Assembly: GCA_040002845.1 (NCBI GenBank)
Contig: JBDUDR010000089.1
Location: 1 to 11,654 of the forward strand
Direction of reading: 5' to 3'
DNA from: JBDUDR01 sp040002845
GTDB lineage: Bacteria > Actinomycetota > Actinomycetes > Propionibacteriales > Nocardioidaceae
DNA length: 11,654 bases
The position numbers were made by a program, and so were the translations under genes. The notes below the pieces were generated by a model. It saw nothing but the letters and a program-made list of their open reading frames with translations, was not told where the DNA came from and ran no database searches. Below, piece after piece: positions 5,601-11,654 of the stretch (position 1 is the stretch's first letter; every line of letters begins with the position of its first letter).

Positions 5601-7022
5601 GTGAGTTTGCGCCTGTACGACACCGCGACCCGTGAGGTCCGCGACTTCGTGCCCCGCCATCCGGGCAAGGTCGGGGTCTACCACTGTGGTTTGACCGTGC
5701 AGAGTGCGCCGCACGTCGGACACATCCGCAAGGAGGTCGTCTTCGACGTCTTGCGGAGCTGGCTCGAGCACGCCGGTTTCGAGGTAACCATCATCGCCAA
5801 CGTCACCGACATCGACGACAAGGTGCTGATCAAGTCCGAGGCGCAGGGCATGCCCTGGTGGGCACATGCGTACGCCAACGAGCGGGAGCTGCACACCGCA
5901 TACGACCTGCTGGGCTGCAAGCCACCCACCTACGAGCCCCGCGCGACCGGTCACATCACCGAGATGGTTGAGCTGATGACCGACCTGGTCGAGGCGGGGT
6001 ACGCCTACCCCGCCGAAGACGGCTCCGGTGACGTCTACTTCGACGTGCGTTCGTGGCCCCGGTACGGCGAGCTGAGCCGGCAGCGCATCGACGACATGGA
6101 GCCGGCCGAGGATGCCGACCCACGAGGCAAGCGCGATCCGCGCGACTTCGCCCTGTGGAAGGGGCACAAGCTGGGCGAGCCGGAAACGGCCTCCTGGCCG
6201 ACTCCCTACGGTCGGGGGAGGCCCGGCTGGCATCTCGAGTGCTCGGCGATGGCCGCGAAGTACTTGGGCGATGAGTTCGACATTCACGGCGGCGGGATCG
6301 ACCTGCGGTTTCCGCACCATGAGAACGAGCTCGCCCAGTCGAGCGCGGCAGGCAAGCCGTTCGCGCGATGGTGGATGCACAACGCCTGGATCACCGCCGC
6401 GGGGGAGAAGATGTCCAAGTCGCTCGACAACTTCCTCCTGGTCAGCGAGGTCGTCAAGCGGGTGCGTCCGATCGAGGTCCGTTACTACCTGGTGGCCTCG
6501 CACTATCGCTCGCACGTGGAGTTCTCTTTCGAGGCTCTCGAGGAGGCGGGCGCGGGTTTCCGGCGCATCGAGGGCTTTGTCGACCGGGCCACCGACCTGA
6601 CCGGTGGGGTCGACCTGAGCGACGTACCCCTGCCCAGCCCCTTCGCGGCCGCCATGGACGACGATCTGAGTACGCCCGCCGCGGTGGCGGTGATTCATGA
6701 CGCGGTACGCGACGGGAACAAGCTCATCGCCGAGGGCAACACGGAAGGCGTACTCCAGAGCCTCGGCGCGGTGCGGCTGATGCTGTCGCTGCTCGGTCTG
6801 GACCCGCTCGCCGAGCCTTGGGTCTCTGGGGCCGCCGATGACGGTGGGCAGCGGCGGGTGATCGAAATGCTGGTCAGCGGACTGCTCGAGCATCGTGAGC
6901 AGGCCAGGAGGCGGCGCGACTTTGCCGCCGCCGACGCCGCACGCGACCAGCTGCGGGCGTCCGGAATCGAGATCGAGGACACCCCGCAGGGACCGCGCTG
7001 GACGCTGGAAGGATCTCCGTAG
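5601..7022 (+). CDS. cysS: Cysteinyl-tRNA synthetase
   Basis: CysRS charges tRNA-Cys with cysteine in the cytosol. The 473-residue class I synthetase shows YHCGLTVQSAPHVGHIRKEV (27-46) with zinc ligand Cys29 and the HIGH-type HVGH (38-41), NVTDIDDKVL (67-76), WHLECSAMA (210-218) with Cys214, HGGGIDLRFPHHENELAQS (229-247) with His239 and Glu243, and EKMSKSLDN (269-277). The paralogue MshC (mycothiol synthesis) is shorter; the length and the C-terminal anticodon-binding region (HREQARRRRDFAAADAARDQLRASGIEIEDTPQG) favour CysRS. GTG 5601 gives the expected N-terminus. It is the first gene of a + strand operon, two bases before rlmB. In the canonical locus it directly follows ispF; here two extra genes and an inversion intervene. 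Confidence 0.97.
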   Translation: MSLRLYDTATREVRDFVPRHPGKVGVYHCGLTVQSAPHVGHIRKEVVFDVLRSWLEHAGFEVTIIANVTDIDDKVLIKSEAQGMPWWAHAYANERELHTAYDLLGCKPPTYEPRATGHITEMVELMTDLVEAGYAYPAEDGSGDVYFDVRSWPRYGELSRQRIDDMEPAEDADPRGKRDPRDFALWKGHKLGEPETASWPTPYGRGRPGWHLECSAMAAKYLGDEFDIHGGGIDLRFPHHENELAQSSAAGKPFARWWMHNAWITAAGEKMSKSLDNFLLVSEVVKRVRPIEVRYYLVASHYRSHVEFSFEALEEAGAGFRRIEGFVDRATDLTGGVDLSDVPLPSPFAAAMDDDLSTPAAVAVIHDAVRDGNKLIAEGNTEGVLQSLGAVRLMLSLLGLDPLAEPWVSGAADDGGQRRVIEMLVSGLLEHREQARRRRDFAAADAARDQLRASGIEIEDTPQGPRWTLEGSP

Positions 7023-7024
7023 GT

Positions 7025-7996
7025 ATGCCGGGAAACAGTTCACGGCGAGGCGCCACCCGCAAGACCAGCAAGGGGAACCCGACCGCCGGATCAGGTGGAC
7101 GCGTCCGCCGAGGGCTCGAAGGCAGAGGACCGACCCCGAAGGCGAAGGACCGTGAGGGACACATCAGCCACAAACAGGCAAAGCTGGCCGCGCGGTCCCG
7201 CGTCAAGCACGCGGGTCGCTCGTCGCCCGTCCCGGCTAGTCGTGCGAAGGGCGCGGTCGGCGGCACGGAATGGGTGGTCGGCCGCAACCCGGTAGTCGAG
7301 GCGCTGCGGGCGAACGTGCCGGTGAGCACGGTCTACATCGCCGAGCGGACGCAGCGCGACGACCGGCTCCGGGAAACGCTGAAGATCGTCGCTGGGCGCG
7401 GCCTCTCCGTGCTCCAGGTCTCGAGGGCAGAGCTTGACAGGCTGACCGGCGATGCCGTTCACCAAGGCATCGCGCTCAAGGTGCCGCCCTACGACTATGT
7501 CCATCCCGACGACCTGGTCGAGCGGGCACACGAGCGGTCAGAGATCCCGCTGATCGTCGCCCTCGACTCGGTGACCGACCCACGTAACCTGGGCGCGGTG
7601 GTCCGGTCGGCTGCCGCGTTCGGGGTGCATGGTGTGGTGGTTCCGGAGCGGAGGGCTGCCGGGATGACGGCCGGCGCCTGGAAGTCCTCGGCGGGGGCGG
7701 CGGTCCGAGTGCCGGTAGCGCGGGCCACCAATCTCACCCGCCAGCTGAAGGCGTTCCAGCAGGCGGGTCTGATGGTCGCCGGGCTCGACGCGGCGGGAGA
7801 CACGGACCTGGCCGAGCTCGATCTGGCCTCCGGTCCTCTGGTGCTCGTCGTCGGCTCGGAGGCCAAGGGGCTGTCACGGTTGGTGCGCGAATCGTGTGAC
7901 GTGCTCGTACGGATCCCGATGCGGAGCGACACCGAGTCGCTCAATGCCGGGATCGCCGCCGCGATCGCCCTGTACGAGATAGCCCGTCGCCGATGA
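7025..7996 (+). CDS. rlmB: 23S rRNA (guanosine-2'-O)-methyltransferase RlmB, SpoU/TrmH family
   Basis: This SPOUT enzyme uses S-adenosylmethionine to 2'-O-methylate 23S rRNA (G2251 in E. coli numbering). The first 80 or so of 323 residues are a Gly/Arg/Lys-rich, probably disordered tail typical of actinobacterial members. TEWVVGRNPVVEALRANVPV (81-100) opens the substrate-binding domain. The SpoU domain has motif 1 ALDSVTDPRNLGAVVRSAAA (179-198) with Asn188 and Arg194, motif 2 LVLVVGSEAKGLSRLV (272-287) and motif 3 IPMRSDTESLNAGIAAAIALYE (297-318), which form the knotted SAM site. Its ATG comes two bases after the cysS stop and its TGA overlaps the next ATG, so it is translated from the cysS transcript. 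Exact rRNA target is by homology only. Confidence 0.93.
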   Translation: MPGNSSRRGATRKTSKGNPTAGSGGRVRRGLEGRGPTPKAKDREGHISHKQAKLAARSRVKHAGRSSPVPASRAKGAVGGTEWVVGRNPVVEALRANVPVSTVYIAERTQRDDRLRETLKIVAGRGLSVLQVSRAELDRLTGDAVHQGIALKVPPYDYVHPDDLVERAHERSEIPLIVALDSVTDPRNLGAVVRSAAAFGVHGVVVPERRAAGMTAGAWKSSAGAAVRVPVARATNLTRQLKAFQQAGLMVAGLDAAGDTDLAELDLASGPLVLVVGSEAKGLSRLVRESCDVLVRIPMRSDTESLNAGIAAAIALYEIARRR

Positions 7997-9147
7997 CCGT
8001 CGATCGGTTGCTTCCGACGCCTGAGGCACAGGACCTGCTCGGGTTGGTCCGCGAGATCTGCGCCGACCGGCTGGCGCCGCAGGCGGCGCAGGGCGAGGCC
8101 GAGGGCGCTTTCCCCCGGGAGTTGGTGGCGCTGCTGGGTCGCTCGGGTCTGCTGTCGCTGCCGTTTCCCGAGGAGTTCGGAGGCGGTGGCCAGCCGTACG
8201 AGGTCTATCTCCAGGTGCTGGAGGAGATCGCGAGTGCCTGGATGACCGTCGGGGTCGCCGTCTCGGTGCACTCATTGGCCACCTTCGCCTTGGTCAGCTA
8301 TGGCAGTCCCAAGCAGCAGGCGGACCTGCTGCCGGGGATGCTCGGCGGAGAGCAGCTGGGGGCGTACTGCCTCTCCGAACCGCAGGCGGGCTCGGACGTG
8401 AGCGGCATCCAGGCGAAGGCGGTGCTGGACGGCGACGACTACGTGCTCAACGGCACCAAGGCGTGGATCAGTCAGGCCGGCATCGCGGACTTCTATCTCG
8501 CGTTCGTGCGCACCGGCGAAGACCCTCGTCACGGTCTGTCCGCATTCCATGTCCCAGCGGAAGTCGGCGGGCTCGGGTTCGGCGCCCCCGAGAAGAAGCT
8601 GGGACTGTCGGGGTCGCCCACCCGCCAGGTCATCTTCGATGACGTCCGGCTGCCGACCGATCACCTGATCGGCGCGGAGGGCGATGGCATGAAGATCGCG
8701 TTGTCGGCGCTGGACTCGGGTCGCCTCGGCATCGCGGCTTGCGCGGTCGGCCTCGCCCAGGCCGCGCTGGACGAAGCAGTCCGGTTCGCGACCGAGCGCG
8801 AGCAGTTCGGGCGCCGGATCGGGGAGTTCCAGGGGCTCCAGTTCTTGCTGGCCGACATGGCCGCAGCTGTCGAGTCGGGGCGGGCGACGTACCTGCATGC
8901 GGCGAGGCTGCGGGACGCCGGACGCGGCTTCCGTCGGCAGGCGTCCGTCGCCAAGCTGGTCTGCACGGATGCCGCAATGAAGGTCACCACCGATGCCGTC
9001 CAGGTGCTCGGTGGCTACGGCTACACCCGAGAGTTTCCCGTGGAACGGTTCATGCGCGAAGCCAAGGTGACCCAGATCTTCGAGGGTACGAACCAGATCC
9101 AGCGGATCGTGATCGCACGGGACCTGCTGCGCTCAGCCGGCCTCTGA
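7993..9147 (+). CDS. Acyl-CoA dehydrogenase
   Basis: A FAD-dependent acyl-CoA dehydrogenase oxidises the alpha-beta bond of an acyl-CoA and passes electrons to ETF. The 384-residue length is typical. Visible are signature 1 GAYCLSEPQAGSDVSG (123-138), NGTKAWISQAG (153-163), the ERxQFGRxI region EREQFGRRIGEFQG (268-281), signature 2 QVLGGYGYTREFPVERFMREAK (337-358) and TQIFEGTNQIQR (360-371), in which Glu364 is the catalytic base of the short/medium-chain type. Isovaleryl-CoA dehydrogenases carry the base elsewhere, so that substrate is less likely; chain length is otherwise unpredictable. ATG 7993 overlaps the rlmB stop by four bases (ATGA), implying coupled translation. Its 3' end overlaps the convergent DUF4032 gene by 15 bases. 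Confidence 0.94.
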   Translation: MTVDRLLPTPEAQDLLGLVREICADRLAPQAAQGEAEGAFPRELVALLGRSGLLSLPFPEEFGGGGQPYEVYLQVLEEIASAWMTVGVAVSVHSLATFALVSYGSPKQQADLLPGMLGGEQLGAYCLSEPQAGSDVSGIQAKAVLDGDDYVLNGTKAWISQAGIADFYLAFVRTGEDPRHGLSAFHVPAEVGGLGFGAPEKKLGLSGSPTRQVIFDDVRLPTDHLIGAEGDGMKIALSALDSGRLGIAACAVGLAQAALDEAVRFATEREQFGRRIGEFQGLQFLLADMAAAVESGRATYLHAARLRDAGRGFRRQASVAKLVCTDAAMKVTTDAVQVLGGYGYTREFPVERFMREAKVTQIFEGTNQIQRIVIARDLLRSAGL

Positions 9148-10329
9148 GGCACGTGCTTGGGCGATGTCTTTGGCGTACGCCTTCGCTGCGTCGAAGATGT
9201 CGACCTCCTCGCCGGTGTCCTCCGACAAGAACCATCGGTGCTCGAGTATCTCGTGGAAGAGCTCGGCGGGCTCCAGCTCGCCTCGCCATTTCGGCGGGAC
9301 GGCGGCCACGATCGGCTCGAACACGTCGGTCACCCAACGATGCGCCACGATCGACTCGTCCTCGCCCTGGAGCTCGTGGCTCGCGGTGAAGGCGTCGAGG
9401 TCGTTGAGCAGGCGCCGGGCCTGGTTGTCCTCGACATCGAGGCCGGTCAGCCGGTGCAGCCGGCGGCGGTGGTGGCCGGCGTCAACGACCTGCGGCTTGA
9501 TCCGGATGGTGGCCCCGTCCAGATCGGTGACGATGTCGAGCTCGCCCACGTCGAAGCCGAGCTCGTTGAGCCGCCGGATGCGCTGCTCGATGCGCCAGAT
9601 GTCTCCGGCCTCGAACTCCTCGGTCGCGGTCAGCTCCGACCACAGTCCTCGGTAGCTCTCCTCCAGTCCCTCGACCGTGGCCCACGGATCCAAACCGGTG
9701 TCCAGCAGCTCACCCGCTTGCAGGTCGAGGAGCTCGCCGAACAGGTTGGTGACGGCGATGTCGAGATCATGGTTCCGCTGACCGTCGGAGATCTCGTTGT
9801 GCAGCTCACCCGTCTCCGCGTCCACCAGGTAGGCGGCGAACGTACCGGCGCTGCGTCTGAACAAGGTGTTGGACAGCGAGCAGTCACCCCAGAAGAACCC
9901 GGCCAGGTGCAGACGTACGAGCAGCACCACCAGCGCGTCTCGAAGAAGAATGACCGTGTCAGCCTTCATGTGGTGCGAGAACAAAGCCCGATAGGGCTGG
10001 GAGTACGGCAGATGTTTCGTGATCAGGACGGGTTCGATCTCCGACCCGTCCGGTGCCGTCCGGCCGGTGAGAACACCCATCGCCTCGACGACCGCCAGGT
10101 TGAGCCTCTGAAGGTCGCGCAGCATGCGGTATTCGCGCCAGGCGATCGGCTCGCGAGTCTCCTTGACGGCGTACACCTGGGTGCCGACCCGCACGAACCG
10201 CACCACGTGCCTCGAAATGCCCCGGGGGAGTGGCACCAGCCACCGGTCCGGCCAGTCCTCCAGCGGCGTCTGCCAAGGGAGCGTCAGCAGCTGCGGGTCC
10301 GGGTTGGCGGCGACGAGACGCAACGGCAT
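9133..10329 (-). CDS. DUF4032 protein with kinase-like (LPS-kinase/Kdo-kinase fold) N-terminal domain
   Basis: The 398-residue product has a protein-kinase-like N-terminal half: YAVKET with Lys56, Glu66 in the following helix, LVRLHLAGFFWGDCSLSNTLF (138-157) matching the catalytic loop with Asp149 and Asn154, and YLVDAETGEL (167-176) with Asp170 as the DFG-like metal ligand. The C-terminal half (EDIWRIEQRIRRLNELGFDVGEL, MLHR-like RRRLHRLTGLDVEDNQARRLLNDL, then RWVTDVFEPIV and FHEILEHRWFLSEDTGEEVD) matches what I recall of the DUF4032 region of actinobacterial proteins. No membrane segment or signal peptide is seen. The family's substrate is, to my knowledge, unknown; small-molecule or lipid phosphorylation is inference. 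ATG 10329 has GGGAGGG seven bases upstream, a strong ribosome site. It is monocistronic in this window and tail-to-tail with the acyl-CoA dehydrogenase gene. Confidence 0.82.
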   Translation of the reverse strand: MPLRLVAANPDPQLLTLPWQTPLEDWPDRWLVPLPRGISRHVVRFVRVGTQVYAVKETREPIAWREYRMLRDLQRLNLAVVEAMGVLTGRTAPDGSEIEPVLITKHLPYSQPYRALFSHHMKADTVILLRDALVVLLVRLHLAGFFWGDCSLSNTLFRRSAGTFAAYLVDAETGELHNEISDGQRNHDLDIAVTNLFGELLDLQAGELLDTGLDPWATVEGLEESYRGLWSELTATEEFEAGDIWRIEQRIRRLNELGFDVGELDIVTDLDGATIRIKPQVVDAGHHRRRLHRLTGLDVEDNQARRLLNDLDAFTASHELQGEDESIVAHRWVTDVFEPIVAAVPPKWRGELEPAELFHEILEHRWFLSEDTGEEVDIFDAAKAYAKDIAQARASEAG

Positions 10330-10522
10330 GCGATTACCCTCCCAGAAACCTCCCGGTCCCTCTTCGCGCCCGCCGGGCCTGCAGGGGCTGGCTCCGCCAC
10401 AAAGCGTGACCTTAATGCTGTCCGGTGACCCGGCCGACTACCGGACCGTCGCGTTTTGCGATGCCCGGCCAAGCGCAGCCGCAGTGCCGACGTGGAGCAA
10501 CCACTTCGTCCGCCGGCGGGCG
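10330..10522. other. 193-bp intergenic region between soxR and the DUF4032 gene
   Basis: This gap holds the DUF4032 ribosome site near its left end and presumably that gene's promoter and the soxR transcription end. The only structure noticed is an inverted repeat, GTCCGGT (10420-10426) with ACCGGAC (10440-10446), separated by 13 bases, and a CCGCCGGCGG palindrome at 10510-10519 just after the soxR stop. No T tract follows either, and no clear -10/-35 pair stands out. Confidence 0.4.
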
Positions 10523-10963
10523 TCATTTGAGCCAGGCGGCTCCCGGGCCGGCGGCACTCATCGCATCATCCGGGTTGGAGAGGGCGCACGTCTTCAGCGA
10601 CAGGCACCCGCACCCGATGCAGCTGGTGAGCTTGTCCCGCAGCCTCTCCAGCCTGGCGATCTGGTCGTCGATACGCGGCTGCCAGCCACGCGAAAGTCGT
10701 GCCCAGTCTGCCTTGTTGGGTGTCCGGTTGTCCGGAAGCGTGTCGAGCGCTGCCTTGATCTCGTCCAGGCTCAGTCCGACTCGCTGAGCGGTGCGGATGA
10801 AGGCGATCCGGCGAAGTGTCGGGCGGGCGAACCTGCGCTGGTTGCCGCTCGTACGCTCGGCTCTGATCAGTCCTTGGGCTTCGTAGAACCTGAGCGCGGA
10901 CGGCGGCACGCCTGACCGTGCGGACAACTCGCCTATCGTCACCTGGTCCGGCAACTTGGACAC
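10523..10963 (-). CDS. soxR: Redox-sensing MerR-family regulator SoxR
   Basis: SoxR is a homodimeric [2Fe-2S] regulator oxidised by redox-cycling compounds or nitric oxide; the oxidised form untwists an over-long promoter spacer. The 146-residue protein has a MerR winged helix-turn-helix at 8-75 (TIGELSARSGVPPSALRFYEAQGLI, then RRFARPTLRRIAFI), a dimerisation helix at about 85-113 and the diagnostic cluster motif CIGCGCLSLKTC with Cys115, Cys118, Cys120 and Cys126. GTG 10963 follows a GGAG seven bases upstream. A sox-box-like palindrome lies in its own promoter, implying autoregulation. In actinobacteria SoxR commonly controls a few enzymes that act on redox-active metabolites rather than a soxS regulon; here the upstream SDR-fold gene is the only candidate neighbour, and it lies before the box, not after it. 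Confidence 0.96.
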   Translation of the reverse strand: MSKLPDQVTIGELSARSGVPPSALRFYEAQGLIRAERTSGNQRRFARPTLRRIAFIRTAQRVGLSLDEIKAALDTLPDNRTPNKADWARLSRGWQPRIDDQIARLERLRDKLTSCIGCGCLSLKTCALSNPDDAMSAAGPGAAWLK

Positions 10964-10991
10964 GGAGCTCTCCTCAGTAAGGGCTTACAGA

Positions 10992-11009
10992 CATCAAGTT
11001 AACTTTAAC
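10992..11009 (-). promoter_or_regulatory. SoxR operator (sox box) in the soxR promoter
   Basis: CATCAAGTTAACTTTAAC matches the enterobacterial sox box CCTCAAGTTAACTTGAGG at 14 of 18 positions, including an unbroken TCAAGTTAACTT core whose centre AAGTTAACTT (10996-11005) is a perfect palindrome. It lies 29 bases before the soxR GTG. On the - strand a -35-like TTCGAG (11008-11013) and a -10-like TGTAAG (10983-10988) would flank it with a spacer of about 19 bases, as MerR-type promoters require, but the hexamers are weak. A second short palindrome (GTAAG GG CTTAC, 10977-10988) overlaps the proposed -10. Confidence 0.75.
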
Positions 11010-11042
11010 TCGAACGGGCAACCATCCCAAAGAGGAACCCCA

Positions 11043-11654
11043 TCAGCCGCGGAACGCCACGTCCGGCTGCCAGTCGTCGCCGGCCTTTCCCGCCCGGTTG
11101 GCCAGGTCGAGAAAGACGTCCGCGACGCGCTCGGGCGCGAACGGCGTGCCTTCCGCCAGCGTGCCGAAAACCGTCACGCAGGATGCGCGGATCCCGTCCG
11201 CCTTCAGGCCCGCATCGACCGCCGTCACCAGGTTTCGCAGAGCGGCCTTCTGTACGCCGAGCGTGCCTGCCTCAGCCCAGGGCCGGTCGGCGGTCCCACC
11301 ACCCGTCGCGAGAACGACGCTGCCGGCCGACATGTACGGTCGGGCCGCCTGCAGCGCACTGAGCAGGGCGGCGGTGCCAGCGGCGAGGTCTGCTAAGAGT
11401 TGGTCGGCCGTGAGGTCGGCAGCGGGGACCTCCCGCAGGATCGACACATTGAAATGAAGAGCGTCGACTCGAGCGGTATGGCTGGCGAGTCGTTCGACAG
11501 CCGCTCCCAGCTCCGCCGAGTCACTCACGTCGGCGGTCGTCCAGCCGGTGGTGATCCCTTCGGCTTGGAGTGCCTCACCGAGCGCGGCGAGCTTGGCCTC
11601 GTTCCGCGCGATCAGGCCGACGTCGTACCCCGCGTTGCCGAACTTACGCGCAAC
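11043..11654 (-). CDS. Short-chain dehydrogenase/reductase-fold protein lacking the catalytic Tyr (N-terminus cut off)
   Basis: The frame is open to the right edge, giving 203 residues (V-A-R-K-F-G-N-A-G-Y onward); the GTG at 11528 is internal. The fold is SDR: YDVGLIARNEAKLAAL is the second Rossmann strand with the NADP-type Arg, TADVSDSAEL the adenine-site Asp, and the rest follows family order. The TGxxxGxG loop lies outside the window. Active-site departures are clear: the usual NNAG is replaced by HFNVSI, the Ser strand reads SVVLATGGG, and in the YxxxK motif (AGTLGVQKAALRN) the Tyr position is Leu while Lys is present. It may be a non-catalytic or unusual SDR; I recall related actinobacterial proteins with the same departure but cannot check. 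It is co-directional with soxR, 79 bases upstream of it. Confidence 0.85.
   Translation of the reverse strand, partial: VARKFGNAGYDVGLIARNEAKLAALGEALQAEGITTGWTTADVSDSAELGAAVERLASHTARVDALHFNVSILREVPAADLTADQLLADLAAGTAALLSALQAARPYMSAGSVVLATGGGTADRPWAEAGTLGVQKAALRNLVTAVDAGLKADGIRASCVTVFGTLAEGTPFAPERVADVFLDLANRAGKAGDDWQPDVAFRG

Noticed and set aside
5601..7022. MshC (mycothiol ligase) instead of CysRS
   Set aside because: The product is long (473 residues) with a C-terminal anticodon-binding region and the locus next to rlmB is that of cysS.
4773..7043. A 756-codon open frame on the - strand opposite cysS and running into the peptidase gene
   Set aside because: It mirrors the codon-position GC bias of cysS, shows no recognisable domain, and is out of frame with the supported peptidase gene where they overlap.
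9157..10428. A 423-codon open frame on the + strand opposite the DUF4032 gene
   Set aside because: The - strand protein has kinase motifs, a strong ribosome site and family-like length; the + frame has low-complexity shadow composition.

Overview
The window is GC-rich, densely coded DNA from an actinobacterium. Support comes from the CarD ending, the carD / ispD / ispF / cysS / rlmB gene neighbourhood (contiguous and co-directional in Mycobacterium tuberculosis, Rv3583c-Rv3579c), frequent GTG starts, leaderless-type promoters and a DUF4032 protein. A Propionibacteriales-like host is a guess; no rRNA or marker is present to settle it.

Left part (1-2532): carD is cut by the left edge and ends in a strong hairpin. 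Next, where ispD normally sits, is a degenerate IspD homologue on the + strand that has lost its nucleotide-binding loop. The motif-bearing ispD and ispF follow but on the opposite strand, ispF upstream of ispD. Between them is an array of 21-bp units that supplies the Shine-Dalgarno sequence and GTG start of ispD.

Middle (2630-5524): a membrane-anchored, Tat-type sulfite-oxidase-fold molybdoenzyme (+) converges on a secreted C39-like cysteine peptidase (-). The gap between them holds a second array of the same 21-bp unit in opposite orientation. The segment from 1209 to about 5560 looks like a rearranged or inserted block within the conserved locus.

Right part (5601-11654): cysS, rlmB and an acyl-CoA dehydrogenase form a tight + strand operon (2-bp gap, then 4-bp overlap). 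The dehydrogenase gene overlaps tail-to-tail a DUF4032 gene with a kinase-like N-terminal domain. A soxR gene with an enterobacterial-like sox box in its promoter follows, then a short-chain dehydrogenase-fold gene cut by the right edge.

Themes: IspD and IspF carry out consecutive-pathway steps of the non-mevalonate isoprenoid route. CysS and RlmB serve translation, and CarD controls transcription initiation. The most unusual points are the two IspD-family proteins, which have lost different and apparently complementary active-site elements, and the 21-bp repeat that doubles as a chain of six-codon mini-ORFs in front of ispD. No CRISPR array, transposase, phage gene, tRNA or rRNA was seen. 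No gene-free stretch exceeds 300 bases; the largest is 10330-10522.
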